A stretch of 64,000 bases of DNA from JBBDSJ01 sp040905025 (GCA_040905025.1 JBBDSJ010000101.1:1-64000), one strand, 5' to 3'. Counted from the stretch's first letter, positions 38,104 through 46,909 are shown. Made by a program: numbers and translations. Notes: generated from the letters alone by a model not told the origin.

Positions 38104-40518
38104 TTAATCTCTCAATTCCGCACCGAGTTCGGTACGAACGTTAACCAGAATAGTCTGCACGAGGGCATCGACTTCAACCTCTGTAAGAGTGCTCGAAGAT
38201 CGCTGAAACGTCAAGCCTATTGCAAGACTTTTTTTACCCGAATCAATACCTTCGCCATGATACACATCAAACAACTCTAGCTTATTTAACAACTCTTTGC
38301 TGTGTTTTGCGATGCTATCCAGCAATTCCTGCGCCGGAGTATCCTCCGGAAGCAGCAGGGCCAAATCGCGCCGCATACTTGGAAATCGTGATAGTTCACG
38401 GTATTTAGGCACATGATCGTTACTAATCGCCGCAATTTCCAACTCAAACATAAATACCGGCCGGGGCAGTTCCAGCGCAGCCTGATGTTCCGGATGCAGC
38501 ATGCCCATATTCCCAATCACCTGATTATTATGAATAATACTAGCAGACTGGCCCGGATGCAGGGCCGCATGCAGGACGGGTTCAAATTTTATCGTAGCGT
38601 GTCTGCCACCCAGGGCCAACAAGGCTTCAACATCGGCCCGGACATCGGCAAAATCAGCGTTTTTCGCAGCTATGCCCCACTGGACCGGGTACAATGCCCC
38701 GCAAACGACTCCGGCAACAACATTTTGCTGTTTTATATCAGACACTTCCATTGTTTTTTTGAGGCTGTCCCGAGGTTTGAACCGAAGCCCGGTTTCAAAC
38801 AGCCGGATACGCTCTTGCTGGCGATTACGGTTGTACTGCAGCGCCTGCAGCAAGCCCGGCCAGAGGCTCTGGCGCATATGCGTCATTTCGCTGGTAATGG
38901 GATTTGCCAGCGCCAGCCCACTGCTGCCACACAGGCGTTGCTGCAAGGCTTCGCCGACAAAACTGTAGGTGATGGCTTCATAATAGCCACGCTGAACCAG
39001 AACCTCACGTAACCTGCCCGGATTGGCTGGCTGCTCGGTTTCCGCTTTCAGTTTTTGTGGCAACGGGTAATACGCGGCCGGAATCTGGTCATAGCCATGG
39101 ATCCGGATAATTTCCTCAATGACGTCTTCTTCTATTTCAATATCAAAACGCTGACTCGGCGGCGTAACCTGCCAGATAGCCGAATCAGGCATCGGCTTGT
39201 CTGTAATCACAACAAATCCGAGATGTTCCAATGGCTCGGCTACTGCCGCCGGCGCAAGGGTAATGCCGAGTAATTGTTCAAGCCTGGCATGGCGCAATCG
39301 AATGGATTTGGCTGCCGGCAAGTGCTCCGGACTTTCGGCCACAGTCAGCGGACCGGCCTCACCGCCCGCATATTGCAGAATCAGCGCGGCTGCGCGGGCA
39401 ATAGCACGCTGCTGGCCGGCCGGGTCAACACCACGCTCAAACCGGTAACTGGCATCGGTTTGCAAGCCCAGTTGCCGGGCCCGGCCATTAATCGCTGCCG
39501 GCGCGAACCAGGCGCATTCCAGATAGATATCGGTACTGCCCGACTGCACCGCCGATCCGGCTCCACCCATAATCCCGGCCAGGCCAAGCGCCTGCTGCTG
39601 ATCCGCTATCACCAGAAAATCCGGCGCCAGAGTTACTTCTGTGTCATCCAGCAAAGTCAGCTGCTCATCAGGCCTGGCCTGACGCACCACAATGCCGCCG
39701 TGTAGTTGCTGCAAATCATAGGCATGCAATGGCTGGCCGTATTCGAGCATGACGTACTGGGTCACATCGACAACCAGACTAATCGGCCGGATACCTACGC
39801 GGCGCAGACGCTCCTGCATCCACATTGGCGCCGGCGTATCTGCACGCAAATTACGGATAATCTGGCCACAAAACCGTGCACAGGCTTGTTTGGCCTGCAA
39901 GTCGACAGGCAGACTGTCTTGCAAGGTGCCGGTGATGGCCAGCGTCTGCGGCAAATTGAGTTCTGAGGTAAATATCGCACTGACTTCACGTGCCACACCC
40001 AGCACGCTCAGGCAGTCACCGCGATTCGGAGTCAATTCAATCTCGATAATGCTATCGTCCAGCGCCAGCCAGTCAGCCAGGGACACACCCACTGGCGCAT
40101 CTTCCGGCAATGCCCACAAACCGGCCGCATCTTCGGCCAGCCCCAGCTCACGCGCCGAACACAACATGCCTTGGGATTCAACGCCGCGCAGCTTTGATTT
40201 TTTGATATGAGTACCATCCGGCAAGTGACCGCCCACCTGAACCAGCGCTGCTTTCATGCCGGTCTCGACATTCGCTGCGCCGCAGACAATCTGCAATGGC
40301 TTGCCGCTACCGGTACTGACCTGGCAGACCCGCAGCTTGTCGGCATCCGGGTGTGGCGAAACATTGATCACTTCCGCGATTACTACAGCATCAAACCCTG
40401 GATTGGCGGATTCAATCGCAGCGACTTCCAGCCCGGCAAGACTCAGCCGCTGCGCCAGCTCGTCCGCAGAAACCGACACATCGACAAACTCGTTCAACCA
40501 GTTAACGCTGACTTTCAT
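38104..40518 (-). CDS. pheT: Phenylalanyl-tRNA synthetase beta subunit
   Basis: This partner of PheS charges tRNA-Phe. The 804 residues contain the N-terminal tRNA-binding (EMAP-like) domain (VVIAEVINVSPHPDADKLRVC), the B3/B4 editing region, the B5 domain, a synthetase-like core (FETGLRF) and the C-terminal FDX-ACB anticodon-binding domain (SRFPSMRRDLALLLPE). It lies 42 bases downstream of pheS. Confidence 0.95.
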   Translation of the reverse strand: MKVSVNWLNEFVDVSVSADELAQRLSLAGLEVAAIESANPGFDAVVIAEVINVSPHPDADKLRVCQVSTGSGKPLQIVCGAANVETGMKAALVQVGGHLPDGTHIKKSKLRGVESQGMLCSARELGLAEDAAGLWALPEDAPVGVSLADWLALDDSIIEIELTPNRGDCLSVLGVAREVSAIFTSELNLPQTLAITGTLQDSLPVDLQAKQACARFCGQIIRNLRADTPAPMWMQERLRRVGIRPISLVVDVTQYVMLEYGQPLHAYDLQQLHGGIVVRQARPDEQLTLLDDTEVTLAPDFLVIADQQQALGLAGIMGGAGSAVQSGSTDIYLECAWFAPAAINGRARQLGLQTDASYRFERGVDPAGQQRAIARAAALILQYAGGEAGPLTVAESPEHLPAAKSIRLRHARLEQLLGITLAPAAVAEPLEHLGFVVITDKPMPDSAIWQVTPPSQRFDIEIEEDVIEEIIRIHGYDQIPAAYYPLPQKLKAETEQPANPGRLREVLVQRGYYEAITYSFVGEALQQRLCGSSGLALANPITSEMTHMRQSLWPGLLQALQYNRNRQQERIRLFETGLRFKPRDSLKKTMEVSDIKQQNVVAGVVCGALYPVQWGIAAKNADFADVRADVEALLALGGRHATIKFEPVLHAALHPGQSASIIHNNQVIGNMGMLHPEHQAALELPRPVFMFELEIAAISNDHVPKYRELSRFPSMRRDLALLLPEDTPAQELLDSIAKHSKELLNKLELFDVYHGEGIDSGKKSLAIGLTFQRSSSTLTEVEVDALVQTILVNVRTELGAELRD

Positions 40519-40560
40519 ACTTGCCTTGTCACTTTTTTATTTTTTGTTTTCACGTTCTGC

Positions 40561-41580
40561 CTAGCGAAACTGTTCCAGAAACCGCAAGTCATTTTCAAAA
40601 TTGACACGGATATCATTGATGCCATAGCGCAACATACCGAGGCGTTCAATGCCCATGCCAAACGCCCAGCCGCTGTAGTGTTCCGGATCTATATTGCCGG
40701 CACGCAATACATTTGGATGCACCATGCCGCAGCCCAGTACTTCCAGCCAGCCGGTATGTTTGCAAACCCGGCAACCTTCACCATGACAAAACAGGCATTC
40801 AATATCGACTTCCGCACCCGGTTCGACAAACGGAAAATATGATGGCCGGAACCGGATTTTCAGATCCTGTTCAAAGAATGCCTGCATGAAGCTGGTCAGA
40901 ATACCGCGCAAATGCGCCATGCTGACATTCTCATCAACCAGCAAACCTTCAAGTTGATGAAACATCGGCGTATGCGTGACATCGTAGTCGCAACGGTATA
41001 CCCGCCCCTGGGCAATAATCCGCAACGGCGCGCCCTGCGCCTGCATGGTACGGATCTGTACCGGCGAAGTGTGCGTGCGCAACAACAACGGGAAATCACG
41101 CAGGTAAAATGTATCCATCTCGGCCCGGGCCGGATGGCTGGCGGCAATATTCAATGCATCAAAATTATGAAACTCGTCCTCAATCTCCGGACCCTGCGCC
41201 ATTTCAAAACCGATACCCTCAAACAGCCGCCGCACGCGATCCATGATCCGGGTCACCGGATGCAGCCCACCGGGTTGCTGGCCACGGCCCGGCAATGTCA
41301 CATCGATACGTTCAGCCTGGAGTCGCTGCATCAGCGCCTGTTGCTGCAGTTCAGTTTTGCGTGCTTCCAGTGCTGACTGAACATCAGCCTTGGCAACATT
41401 GATCGCCTGACCTGCTGCCGGGCGTTCATCAGCCGGCAATTTGCCAAGTTGTTTCAATTGCTCGGTCAACGAGCCTTTTTTGCCGAGATAGTCGATGCGA
41501 ATCGCATCCAGTGCGGCCAAATCATCCGCAGCGGAGATTCTGCTGTTAGCAGCATCAACCAGTTGTTTTAAATCACTCAT
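40561..41580 (-). CDS. pheS: Phenylalanyl-tRNA synthetase alpha subunit
   Basis: This is the catalytic subunit of PheRS (339 residues). An N-terminal coiled coil precedes class II motifs: HPARAEMDTFYL, then LLRTHTSPVQIRTM (motif 2 region), FHQLEGLLVDE and the C-terminal GMGIERLGMLRYGI (motif 3). Upstream lies a hairpin that could terminate or attenuate read-through from rplT, and then a MITE-like element. Confidence 0.95.
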   Translation of the reverse strand: MSDLKQLVDAANSRISAADDLAALDAIRIDYLGKKGSLTEQLKQLGKLPADERPAAGQAINVAKADVQSALEARKTELQQQALMQRLQAERIDVTLPGRGQQPGGLHPVTRIMDRVRRLFEGIGFEMAQGPEIEDEFHNFDALNIAASHPARAEMDTFYLRDFPLLLRTHTSPVQIRTMQAQGAPLRIIAQGRVYRCDYDVTHTPMFHQLEGLLVDENVSMAHLRGILTSFMQAFFEQDLKIRFRPSYFPFVEPGAEVDIECLFCHGEGCRVCKHTGWLEVLGCGMVHPNVLRAGNIDPEHYSGWAFGMGIERLGMLRYGINDIRVNFENDLRFLEQFR

Positions 41581-41684
41581 CGTCCAGGAAACTTGGATAT
41601 TTTTTATATGTATGCATTATAACCACGGTTGTGCCCACAGCGCCTTATAACCGGCTAATCCCTTTCATCAGGCCGGAACAGAAA

Positions 41685-41718
41685 CAAAAAAGGGAAAGGC
41701 ACATGTCCTTTCCCTTTC
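41685..41718 (-). terminator. Hairpin and T-run between rplT and pheS (terminator or attenuator)
   Basis: On the minus strand GAAAGGGAAAGG pairs with CCTTTCCCTTT around a seven-base loop, then TTTTTTG. It lies about 105 bases before the pheS start. In E. coli the pheST leader has an attenuator with a Phe-rich leader peptide; I see no convincing Phe-codon-rich leader here, so plain termination is equally possible. Confidence 0.75.
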
Positions 41719-41740
41719 AGGCGACCAGCTGCTAATACCT

Positions 41741-41916
41741 TAGAAGTGGTCTCAAAATGTCACGCACCCAAGGGTGTAATAAAACACAGCCGAGACCAGG
41801 CGAAAGTGGACGAAAAAGCGGAGTGTATAACTAATACATGAGCATTTTGAGTCCGCTTTCAACGCCCATTCGTATATTTCAGGGCGGCAAGTGCAGTAAT
41901 TTTGAGGCCGCTTCTA
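41741..41916. repeat. MITE-like element between rplT and pheS
   Basis: The 176-bp stretch is bounded by 18-bp inverted repeats TAGAAGTGGTCTCAAAAT (41741-41758) and TAGAAGCGGCCTCAAAAT (reverse of 41899-41916), two mismatches apart. A third related block, CATTTTGAGTCCGCTTT, is inside at about 41843-41859. No ORF is present. The right end is one base from the rplT stop codon. This accounts for most of the 337-base gap between pheS and rplT. Confidence 0.75.
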
Positions 41917-41917
41917 G

Positions 41918-42277
41918 TTAACCATCCAGCGCAGCACGTGCTTGCTCTGCCAGTTTGCCGAAAGCCGGCAAATCATGCACAGCCAGATCGGCGAGCACCT
42001 TGCGATCGACTTCGATGGATGCTTTTTGCAAACCATTAATAAAGCGGCTGTAGCTCAAACCGAATTCGCGCGCAGCAGCATTGATACGGGCAATCCAGAG
42101 TGCCCGGAACTGACGTTTCCGCTGGCGGCGGTCGCGATAGGCGTACTGACCGGCCTTGATGACAGCCTGGTTGGCGACACGGAATACATTCTTGCGGCGA
42201 CCACGATAACCCTTGGCCTGCTCGATAACTTTTTTATGCTTGGCGTGCGCAGTGACGCCACGTTTGACTCTTGGCAT
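41918..42277 (-). CDS. rplT: 50S ribosomal protein L20
   Basis: This basic 119-residue protein begins MPRVKRGVTAHAKHKKVIEQAKGYRGRRKN and contains YAYRDRRQRKRQFRALWIARINAAAR, the hallmark of L20. It is needed early in 50S assembly, and in E. coli it also represses rpmI-rplT translation. The distance to rpmI is unusually long (168 bases). Confidence 0.97.
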   Translation of the reverse strand: MPRVKRGVTAHAKHKKVIEQAKGYRGRRKNVFRVANQAVIKAGQYAYRDRRQRKRQFRALWIARINAAAREFGLSYSRFINGLQKASIEVDRKVLADLAVHDLPAFGKLAEQARAALDG

Positions 42278-42423
42278 TGCATTTAACCTCTATTGTCGTT
42301 GTTTCACTCACCCCTTGCGGAGTGCCCTCGATTTTCGATCCCTGTTCCCACGTACGGGGTAAGGGTGAGGGAATTCAAGTTGAATGTGAGAAGTAAAAAG
42401 CTGAATGTAATTAAAACACTATA

Positions 42424-42444
42424 CTTTCTACTTTCTACTTTCTA
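42424..42444 (-). repeat. Heptamer repeat directly after rpmI
   Basis: Three exact tandem copies of CTTTCTA (minus strand TAGAAAG) begin two bases past the rpmI stop. They are part of a 168-base spacer between rpmI and rplT that also holds inverted CTCACCC/GGGGTGAG blocks and AATCGAGGG/CGATTTTCGAT-type symmetry. Confidence 0.7.
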
Positions 42445-42445
42445 C

Positions 42446-42643
42446 TTAAACGTACGGCATCATCTGCTCAATGGATTTCTGATCGACCTTGTCGACCATC
42501 TGCAAAGGCCGCAGATGCTGCATGCGCTTGCCCGGCTTGTGCGTGGACATGTGCGCACGAAATGACTGCCGATGCTTGAAGCCACCGGAAGCCGTGCGCT
42601 TGAATCGTTTCGCCGCACTCTTGTTGGTTTTCAGTTTTGGCAT
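42446..42643 (-). CDS. rpmI: 50S ribosomal protein L35
   Basis: The 65-residue basic protein starts MPKLKTNKSAAKRFKRTASG and ends near DQKSIEQMMPYV, matching L35 in length and sequence. It lies between infC and rplT as in most bacteria. Confidence 0.96.
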   Translation of the reverse strand: MPKLKTNKSAAKRFKRTASGGFKHRQSFRAHMSTHKPGKRMQHLRPLQMVDKVDQKSIEQMMPYV

Positions 42644-42737
42644 TTCATTAACCTTGAATGTTGAAAAATTTTAAATCCTGTCATGTTCTTGCCCGCAGGC
42701 GCTATATCACCTGCACCCGGTCGGTATTGATATGCCG

Positions 42738-43259
42738 TTATCTGGTCTTTGGCGCAATAACCATAACCATTTGCCGACCTTCCATTTTCGGAAACTGCTC
42801 AACTGTTCCGAGTTCGAGCAGATCATTCTCAACCCGCTTGAGCATTTGTGCGCCGAGTTCCTGATGCGCCATTTCACGGCCACGAAACCGTAGTGTCACT
42901 TTTACCTTATCGCCATCTTCGAGGAAACGAACAAGATTACGCAATTTGATGTTGTAATCGCCTTCATCTGTACCCGGCCGGAATTTGACTTCCTTGACCT
43001 GGATCTGTTTCTGCTTTTTCTTGGCAGCATTCTTTTTCTTGTTTTCGTCAAACAAGAATTTACCGTAATCCATGACCCGACAAACGGGTGGTTTTGAGGT
43101 CGGAACAATCTCAACGAGATCCAGTTCCTGCTCCTCGGCAGCTTGCAGCGCCTCCTGTATCGAAACTATTCCAATCTGCTCCCCGTCCGCACCAATCAAA
43201 CGCACTTCTGGCGTAGAAATCTCCTCATTGAGACGGGTTTTCTTGTTGTCAATGGCGAT
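42738..43259 (-). CDS. infC: Translation initiation factor IF-3, with an ATC start codon
   Basis: IF-3 prevents premature subunit joining and checks the initiator tRNA. The body includes GEQIGIVSIQEALQAAEEQELDLVEI, PPVCRVMDYGKFLF and VKEVKFRPGTDEGDYNIKL. No ATG, GTG or TTG gives a full-length N-terminus. An ATC codon at 43259 has GGAGG nine bases upstream, and an in-frame TAA lies five codons before it. Starting there gives 173 residues beginning IAIDNKKTRLNEEI, the normal IF-3 N-terminus. Rare AUU/AUC starts are how infC represses itself. Confidence 0.92.
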   Translation of the reverse strand: MAIDNKKTRLNEEISTPEVRLIGADGEQIGIVSIQEALQAAEEQELDLVEIVPTSKPPVCRVMDYGKFLFDENKKKNAAKKKQKQIQVKEVKFRPGTDEGDYNIKLRNLVRFLEDGDKVKVTLRFRGREMAHQELGAQMLKRVENDLLELGTVEQFPKMEGRQMVMVIAPKTR

Positions 43260-43321
43260 AAGTTGTGTCCTCCGTTAATTTAAATAACTCCGGGCAGCAA
43301 ATGTTGCTGGCTCATCCTTTA

Positions 43322-45235
43322 TCAGGCGCGTTCAGCAATCCCGTCACGCAGATGCTGCTGAAACTCACTGAGTGGCATGGCTCCCAGATCTTCACCAGCC
43401 CGATTCCGTACAGCTACCGCGCCGGTTTCTGCCTCACGTGCACCGACAATCACCAGATAGGGAAGCCGCTGCATGGAGTGCTCGCGGATTTTAAGCCCGA
43501 TCGTCTCGTTTCTCAAGTCGGATTCCACCCTGAAACCCTGTTTTTTCAGGGTTTTAGCCACTTCGAGCGCATAATCGGCCTGTTTTTCAGTTAATGCCAG
43601 CACCATTGCCTGTACCGGCGCCAGCCACAACGGCAGCGCGCCGGCGTAATGCTCAATCAAAATCCCGATAAAACGCTCAAATGAACCGAAAATCGCCCGA
43701 TGCAGCATCACCGGGCGCTGGCGGCTGCCATCTTCGGCTACATATTCGGCATCGAGCCGCTCCGGCAACACAAAATCGACCTGCAGGGTGCCACACTGCC
43801 AGTCACGGCCAATCGCATCGGTCAGCACAAATTCAAGCTTCGGTCCGTAAAACGCGCCCTCGCCCGGATTCAGGCCGACGTCCAGGCCGGTGGCCGCTGT
43901 CGCGTCGCGCAGGGCGGCTTCGGCCCTGTCCCAGACCGCGTCATCGCCGGCGCGCACAGGCGGACGATCCGAAAACTTGACCCTGACATCAGTGAACCCA
44001 AAGTCCTTGTAGACGGCGAGCAACAATTCACAGAACGCCTGCGTTTCAGTGACGATTTGATCTTCAGTGCAGAAGATATGGGCATCATCCTGGGTAAACG
44101 CCCGCACCCGCATCAGGCCATGCAATGCACCGGACGGTTCGTAACGATGACAGGAACCGAACTCCGCCATGCGCAACGGCAATTCACGATAACTGCGCAG
44201 GCCATGATTGTATATCTGCACATGGCACGGGCAATTCATCGGCTTGATGGCGATGGCCAGATCTTCATCCAGCGCATGCGCGGTAAACATGTTCTGGCGA
44301 AACTTGTCCCAGTGCCCGGACGCTTCCCAGAGACTGCGATCGACCAATAAGGGTGTTCGCACCTCTTCGTAACCGGCGGCTTCAAGCTTGTCGCGCAGAT
44401 AGTTTTCAATCGTGCGGTACAGCGTCCAGCCCTTCGCATGCCAGAATACATTGCCGACCGCTTCTTCCTGAAAATGAAACAGGTCCTGGCGCTTGCCAAG
44501 TTTGCGGTGATCGCGTTTTTCAGCTTCTTCAATGCGCCTGATATAGGCTGCCAATGCCTTTTTATCAGCCCAGGCTGTCCCGTATATCCGCTGCAGCATT
44601 TCATTATTCGAATCACCACGCCAGTAGGCGCCGGCCAGCTTGGTCAACTTGAAATAGCGCAAGTGCCGGGTATTCGGCACATGCGGACCGCGGCACATGT
44701 CGGTGTATTCTTCGTGGTAATACAACTTGATGATTTCACCATCCGGGATCTCATCAACAATCTGCAATTTGTAGGGTTCGTCGCGCTGCTCGAATGTCGC
44801 CCGCGCCTTTTCCTTGGGGACCACTTCACGAATAACGTCATAGTCCTTTTCGACCAGCTCGCGCATACGCGCTTCAATGGCTTCAACATCTTCCGGCGTA
44901 AACGGCCGCTCGTACGCAATATCGTAATAAAATCCGTCTTCGATCACCGGACCGATGGCCATTTTTGCGGTCGGATACAGCTGCTTGACGGCATGGCCCA
45001 TCAGGTGGGCAAACGAATGGCGGATGATCTCGATCCCTTCAGTATCCTTGCTGGTAATGATGCGCAGTTTTGCATCCTGCTCGACAAGCTCGCAGGCATC
45101 GACCAGTTGATCATTGATGTAACCGGCAAGCGTCGCCTTGGCCAGACCGGGGCCGATGCTCTCGGCGACCTGGAGCACAGAAACAGGGTTGTCGAATGAT
45201 TTCTGACTACCGTCAGGGAGGGTAATAACGGGCAT
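43322..45235 (-). CDS. thrS: Threonyl-tRNA synthetase
   Basis: The 637-residue protein has the TGS domain (MPVITLPDGSQKSF), the editing domain with HSFAHLMGHAVKQL, the class II core (FRQNMFT, MNCPCHVQIYNHG with the zinc Cys, RYEPSGALHGLMRVRAF) and the C-terminal anticodon domain. It heads the thrS-infC-rpmI-rplT-pheST cluster. The 295-base leader upstream contains strong hairpins and may hold the translational operator known for thrS in E. coli. Confidence 0.96.
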   Translation of the reverse strand: MPVITLPDGSQKSFDNPVSVLQVAESIGPGLAKATLAGYINDQLVDACELVEQDAKLRIITSKDTEGIEIIRHSFAHLMGHAVKQLYPTAKMAIGPVIEDGFYYDIAYERPFTPEDVEAIEARMRELVEKDYDVIREVVPKEKARATFEQRDEPYKLQIVDEIPDGEIIKLYYHEEYTDMCRGPHVPNTRHLRYFKLTKLAGAYWRGDSNNEMLQRIYGTAWADKKALAAYIRRIEEAEKRDHRKLGKRQDLFHFQEEAVGNVFWHAKGWTLYRTIENYLRDKLEAAGYEEVRTPLLVDRSLWEASGHWDKFRQNMFTAHALDEDLAIAIKPMNCPCHVQIYNHGLRSYRELPLRMAEFGSCHRYEPSGALHGLMRVRAFTQDDAHIFCTEDQIVTETQAFCELLLAVYKDFGFTDVRVKFSDRPPVRAGDDAVWDRAEAALRDATAATGLDVGLNPGEGAFYGPKLEFVLTDAIGRDWQCGTLQVDFVLPERLDAEYVAEDGSRQRPVMLHRAIFGSFERFIGILIEHYAGALPLWLAPVQAMVLALTEKQADYALEVAKTLKKQGFRVESDLRNETIGLKIREHSMQRLPYLVIVGAREAETGAVAVRNRAGEDLGAMPLSEFQQHLRDGIAERA

Positions 45236-45295
45236 GCTTAAATCCTGTATCAGTGGTGACCCCTACAATAGGCCACGTGGCAATAAACTCATTTC

Positions 45296-45530
45296 ACACT
45301 GTGATGACAACAACTTCACCCATGCACGAGGCACGGCGTTTGCGTAGACAAACCCGAAATGTCAGCGCCCGCATAGGAGACGCGGTGCAGTGCCTCATAA
45401 CAGGCAATTTCACAGCATCCACCCGTGCAGGAGGCACGGCGCAGCGATAATCGCTGCGAAGAAAGCGCGAAATCACATTTTGCGTTTTCGCCCGAGCTGA
45501 AATGCATGGATGCATTTCAGCGGGAAAAGA
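45296..45530. other. Repeat- and hairpin-rich spacer between thrS and tRNA-Val
   Basis: Two similar blocks, CACCCATGCACGAGGCACGGCG (45317 onward; key CACGAGGCACGGCG) and CACCCGTGCAGGAGGCACGGCG (45419 onward), lie about 102 bases apart. Two perfect hairpins follow: CGCAGCGATAATCGCTGCG and GCTGAAATGCATGGATGCATTTCAGC (45496-45521, 12-bp stem, GG loop). The second shares the GCATGGATGC core with the modular repeats at 19131 and 26775. No credible gene is present. Confidence 0.6.
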
Positions 45531-45607
45531 TGGTAGGCGTGATTGGACTCGAACCAACGACCCCCACCATGTCAAGGTGGTGCTCTAACCAGCTGAGCTA
45601 CACGCCT
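45531..45607 (-). tRNA. tRNA-Val (GAC)
   Basis: A 77-base cloverleaf is read on the minus strand: acceptor AGGCGTG/CACGCCT, D arm AGCTCAGCTGGTTAGAGCA, anticodon stem CCACC/GGTGG with loop TTGACAT (anticodon GAC), T arm GTTGG TTCGAGT CCAAT, and encoded CCA. It reads GUC/GUU valine codons. Confidence 0.95.
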
Positions 45608-45661
45608 AAAGGTCATTCTTTATATAGCCATCCATGGCGTTACATCACCGGCCACGATTAA

Positions 45662-45784
45662 CACCGGCCTGACCCTCCTTGGTCAGGCGTTCGCCGACAA
45701 GGTATTTTTCAAATACCTTGCAAACGGCTCACCCAGCTGAGCTACACGCCTAAAGGTCATCCCTTAACATACCATCCATAGCTG
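45662..45784 (-). pseudogene. Truncated tRNA-Val copy: 5' half plus leader, body replaced by hairpins
   Basis: The bases 45732-45784 repeat those at 45588-45640: the 5' acceptor strand AGGCGTG, D arm TAGCTCAGCTGGGT and the upstream leader (including AAAGGTCAT and CCATCCAT). After the D arm the tRNA sequence stops. Instead come a perfect hairpin AAGGTATTT-TTC-AAATACCTT (45699-45719) and a second, CCTGACC/GGTCAGG (45668-45687). It is a duplicated tRNA whose 3' half has been lost or replaced. Confidence 0.7.
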
Positions 45785-45881
45785 CACTGGCATGGAGGTT
45801 TTACCACCGCTGTGCCGTGAGACCGGGCATTATACGCACGGGGTTGTTGAGGTCAAAGCAGAAATTGGGCGGTATGCGCCT

Positions 45882-46868
45882 TTATTCGACCCGTAATTTT
45901 TCCAGTACTGCCACCGCTGGCGGGTAATTCTGCCGCGCCGCCTCTTGCAGCCAGCGTAATGCCGTATCTGTATCAGCCGTTACACCGCGACCTTCAAGAT
46001 AGGCATCAGCAAGTGCAAACTGGGCATTGGCATCGTTCTGTTTGGCCGCTTTTTCAAACCACTGGACGGCCGCTGCGGGATCACGCTGAACACCCCGACC
46101 CTCACTTAGTAACACGCCATAATTATATTGCGCTTGCGGCTCGCCCTGTTCAGCTGCGCGCTGATACCAGTAGGCGGCCTGTTCGGGATCTTTATCAACA
46201 CCCTGACCGGCTTCGTACAAATTGCCAAGTTTCGCCTGGGCAATCGCATCCCCCTGCTCGGCGGCGGCCATGAACCAGCGGCTTGCTGCTGTCATATCCT
46301 GCTGCCGGCCTGCCCCGTACTCGAGACATTCGGCAAACAGGTATTGCGCTTCGGGATGACCGATTTCAGCTGCCTTTTCAAACCAGTCACAGGCAACAAC
46401 CGGATCCCCGGCAACTCCGCGACCCTCGCTGAAAAACTGGCCCAGATTGATCATGCCGACCGGGTCATCCTGCTCGGCAGCCTTGCGGTACCAATATGCC
46501 GCCAGTGCCGCGCTGGAACTGACACCGCGACCGTGGTCGTACAAATAGCCCAGTTGTACCTGGGCTTCGGAATCTCCGGCTTCGGCCGCTTTGCGGAACC
46601 ATTCAGCCGCCACGACATAATCCTGTTCGACGCCAATACCGTTGGCATACAGCAAGGCCAAATTGTATTGCGCATTGACATCATCCTGCCCGGCCATCCG
46701 CAGCAACAATTCCGGGCTTAAATCGTCAAGTACTTCAGCCTGATTCTTGCCGGATACCGGACCAGGCCTCTTGATAACCGGCTCGGTGTCCAGCATGCCT
46801 GGTACATCCTGCGCCATCACAGGCGCCAGCATGCATGCCATCAACAAAACGATTGCCAATTTTTTCAT
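45882..46868 (-). CDS. Secreted Sel1-repeat protein
   Basis: A signal peptide (MKKLAIVLLMACMLAPVMAQD) leads into about seven Sel1 repeats of 36 residues (for example AQYNLALLYANGIGVEQDYV, and AQVQLGYLYDHGRGV), ending near residue 320. Periplasmic location is likely; the role is unknown. It starts at ATG 46868. The Pho-box-like array of the divergent btaA begins two bases upstream, so the two genes share a very short regulatory region and both could respond to it. Confidence 0.85.
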   Translation of the reverse strand: MKKLAIVLLMACMLAPVMAQDVPGMLDTEPVIKRPGPVSGKNQAEVLDDLSPELLLRMAGQDDVNAQYNLALLYANGIGVEQDYVVAAEWFRKAAEAGDSEAQVQLGYLYDHGRGVSSSAALAAYWYRKAAEQDDPVGMINLGQFFSEGRGVAGDPVVACDWFEKAAEIGHPEAQYLFAECLEYGAGRQQDMTAASRWFMAAAEQGDAIAQAKLGNLYEAGQGVDKDPEQAAYWYQRAAEQGEPQAQYNYGVLLSEGRGVQRDPAAAVQWFEKAAKQNDANAQFALADAYLEGRGVTADTDTALRWLQEAARQNYPPAVAVLEKLRVE

Positions 46869-46869
46869 C

Positions 46870-46909
46870 AAGTCATCAACCTGTCATCAAATCCACATTG
46901 GAGTGTCAT
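46870..46909 (+). promoter_or_regulatory. Pho-box-like array, four heptamers at 11-bp spacing
   Basis: Heptamers AAGTCAT (46870), CTGTCAT (46881), TCCACAT (46892) and GTGTCAT (46903) are separated by 4-base spacers, giving exact 11-bp periodicity. CTGTCAT matches the PhoB half-site perfectly, GTGTCAT differs at one base, AAGTCAT at two, and TCCACAT at three. The array ends 53 bases before the btaA start codon, a suitable place for activation. No site search was run; binding is inferred. Confidence 0.6.

Noticed and set aside
41760..41900. A Phe leader peptide for pheST attenuation in the rplT-pheS gap
   Set aside because: A short frame starting at GTG has Phe and Tyr codons but no run of Phe codons. 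It lies inside the MITE-like element and has no clear ribosome-binding site.
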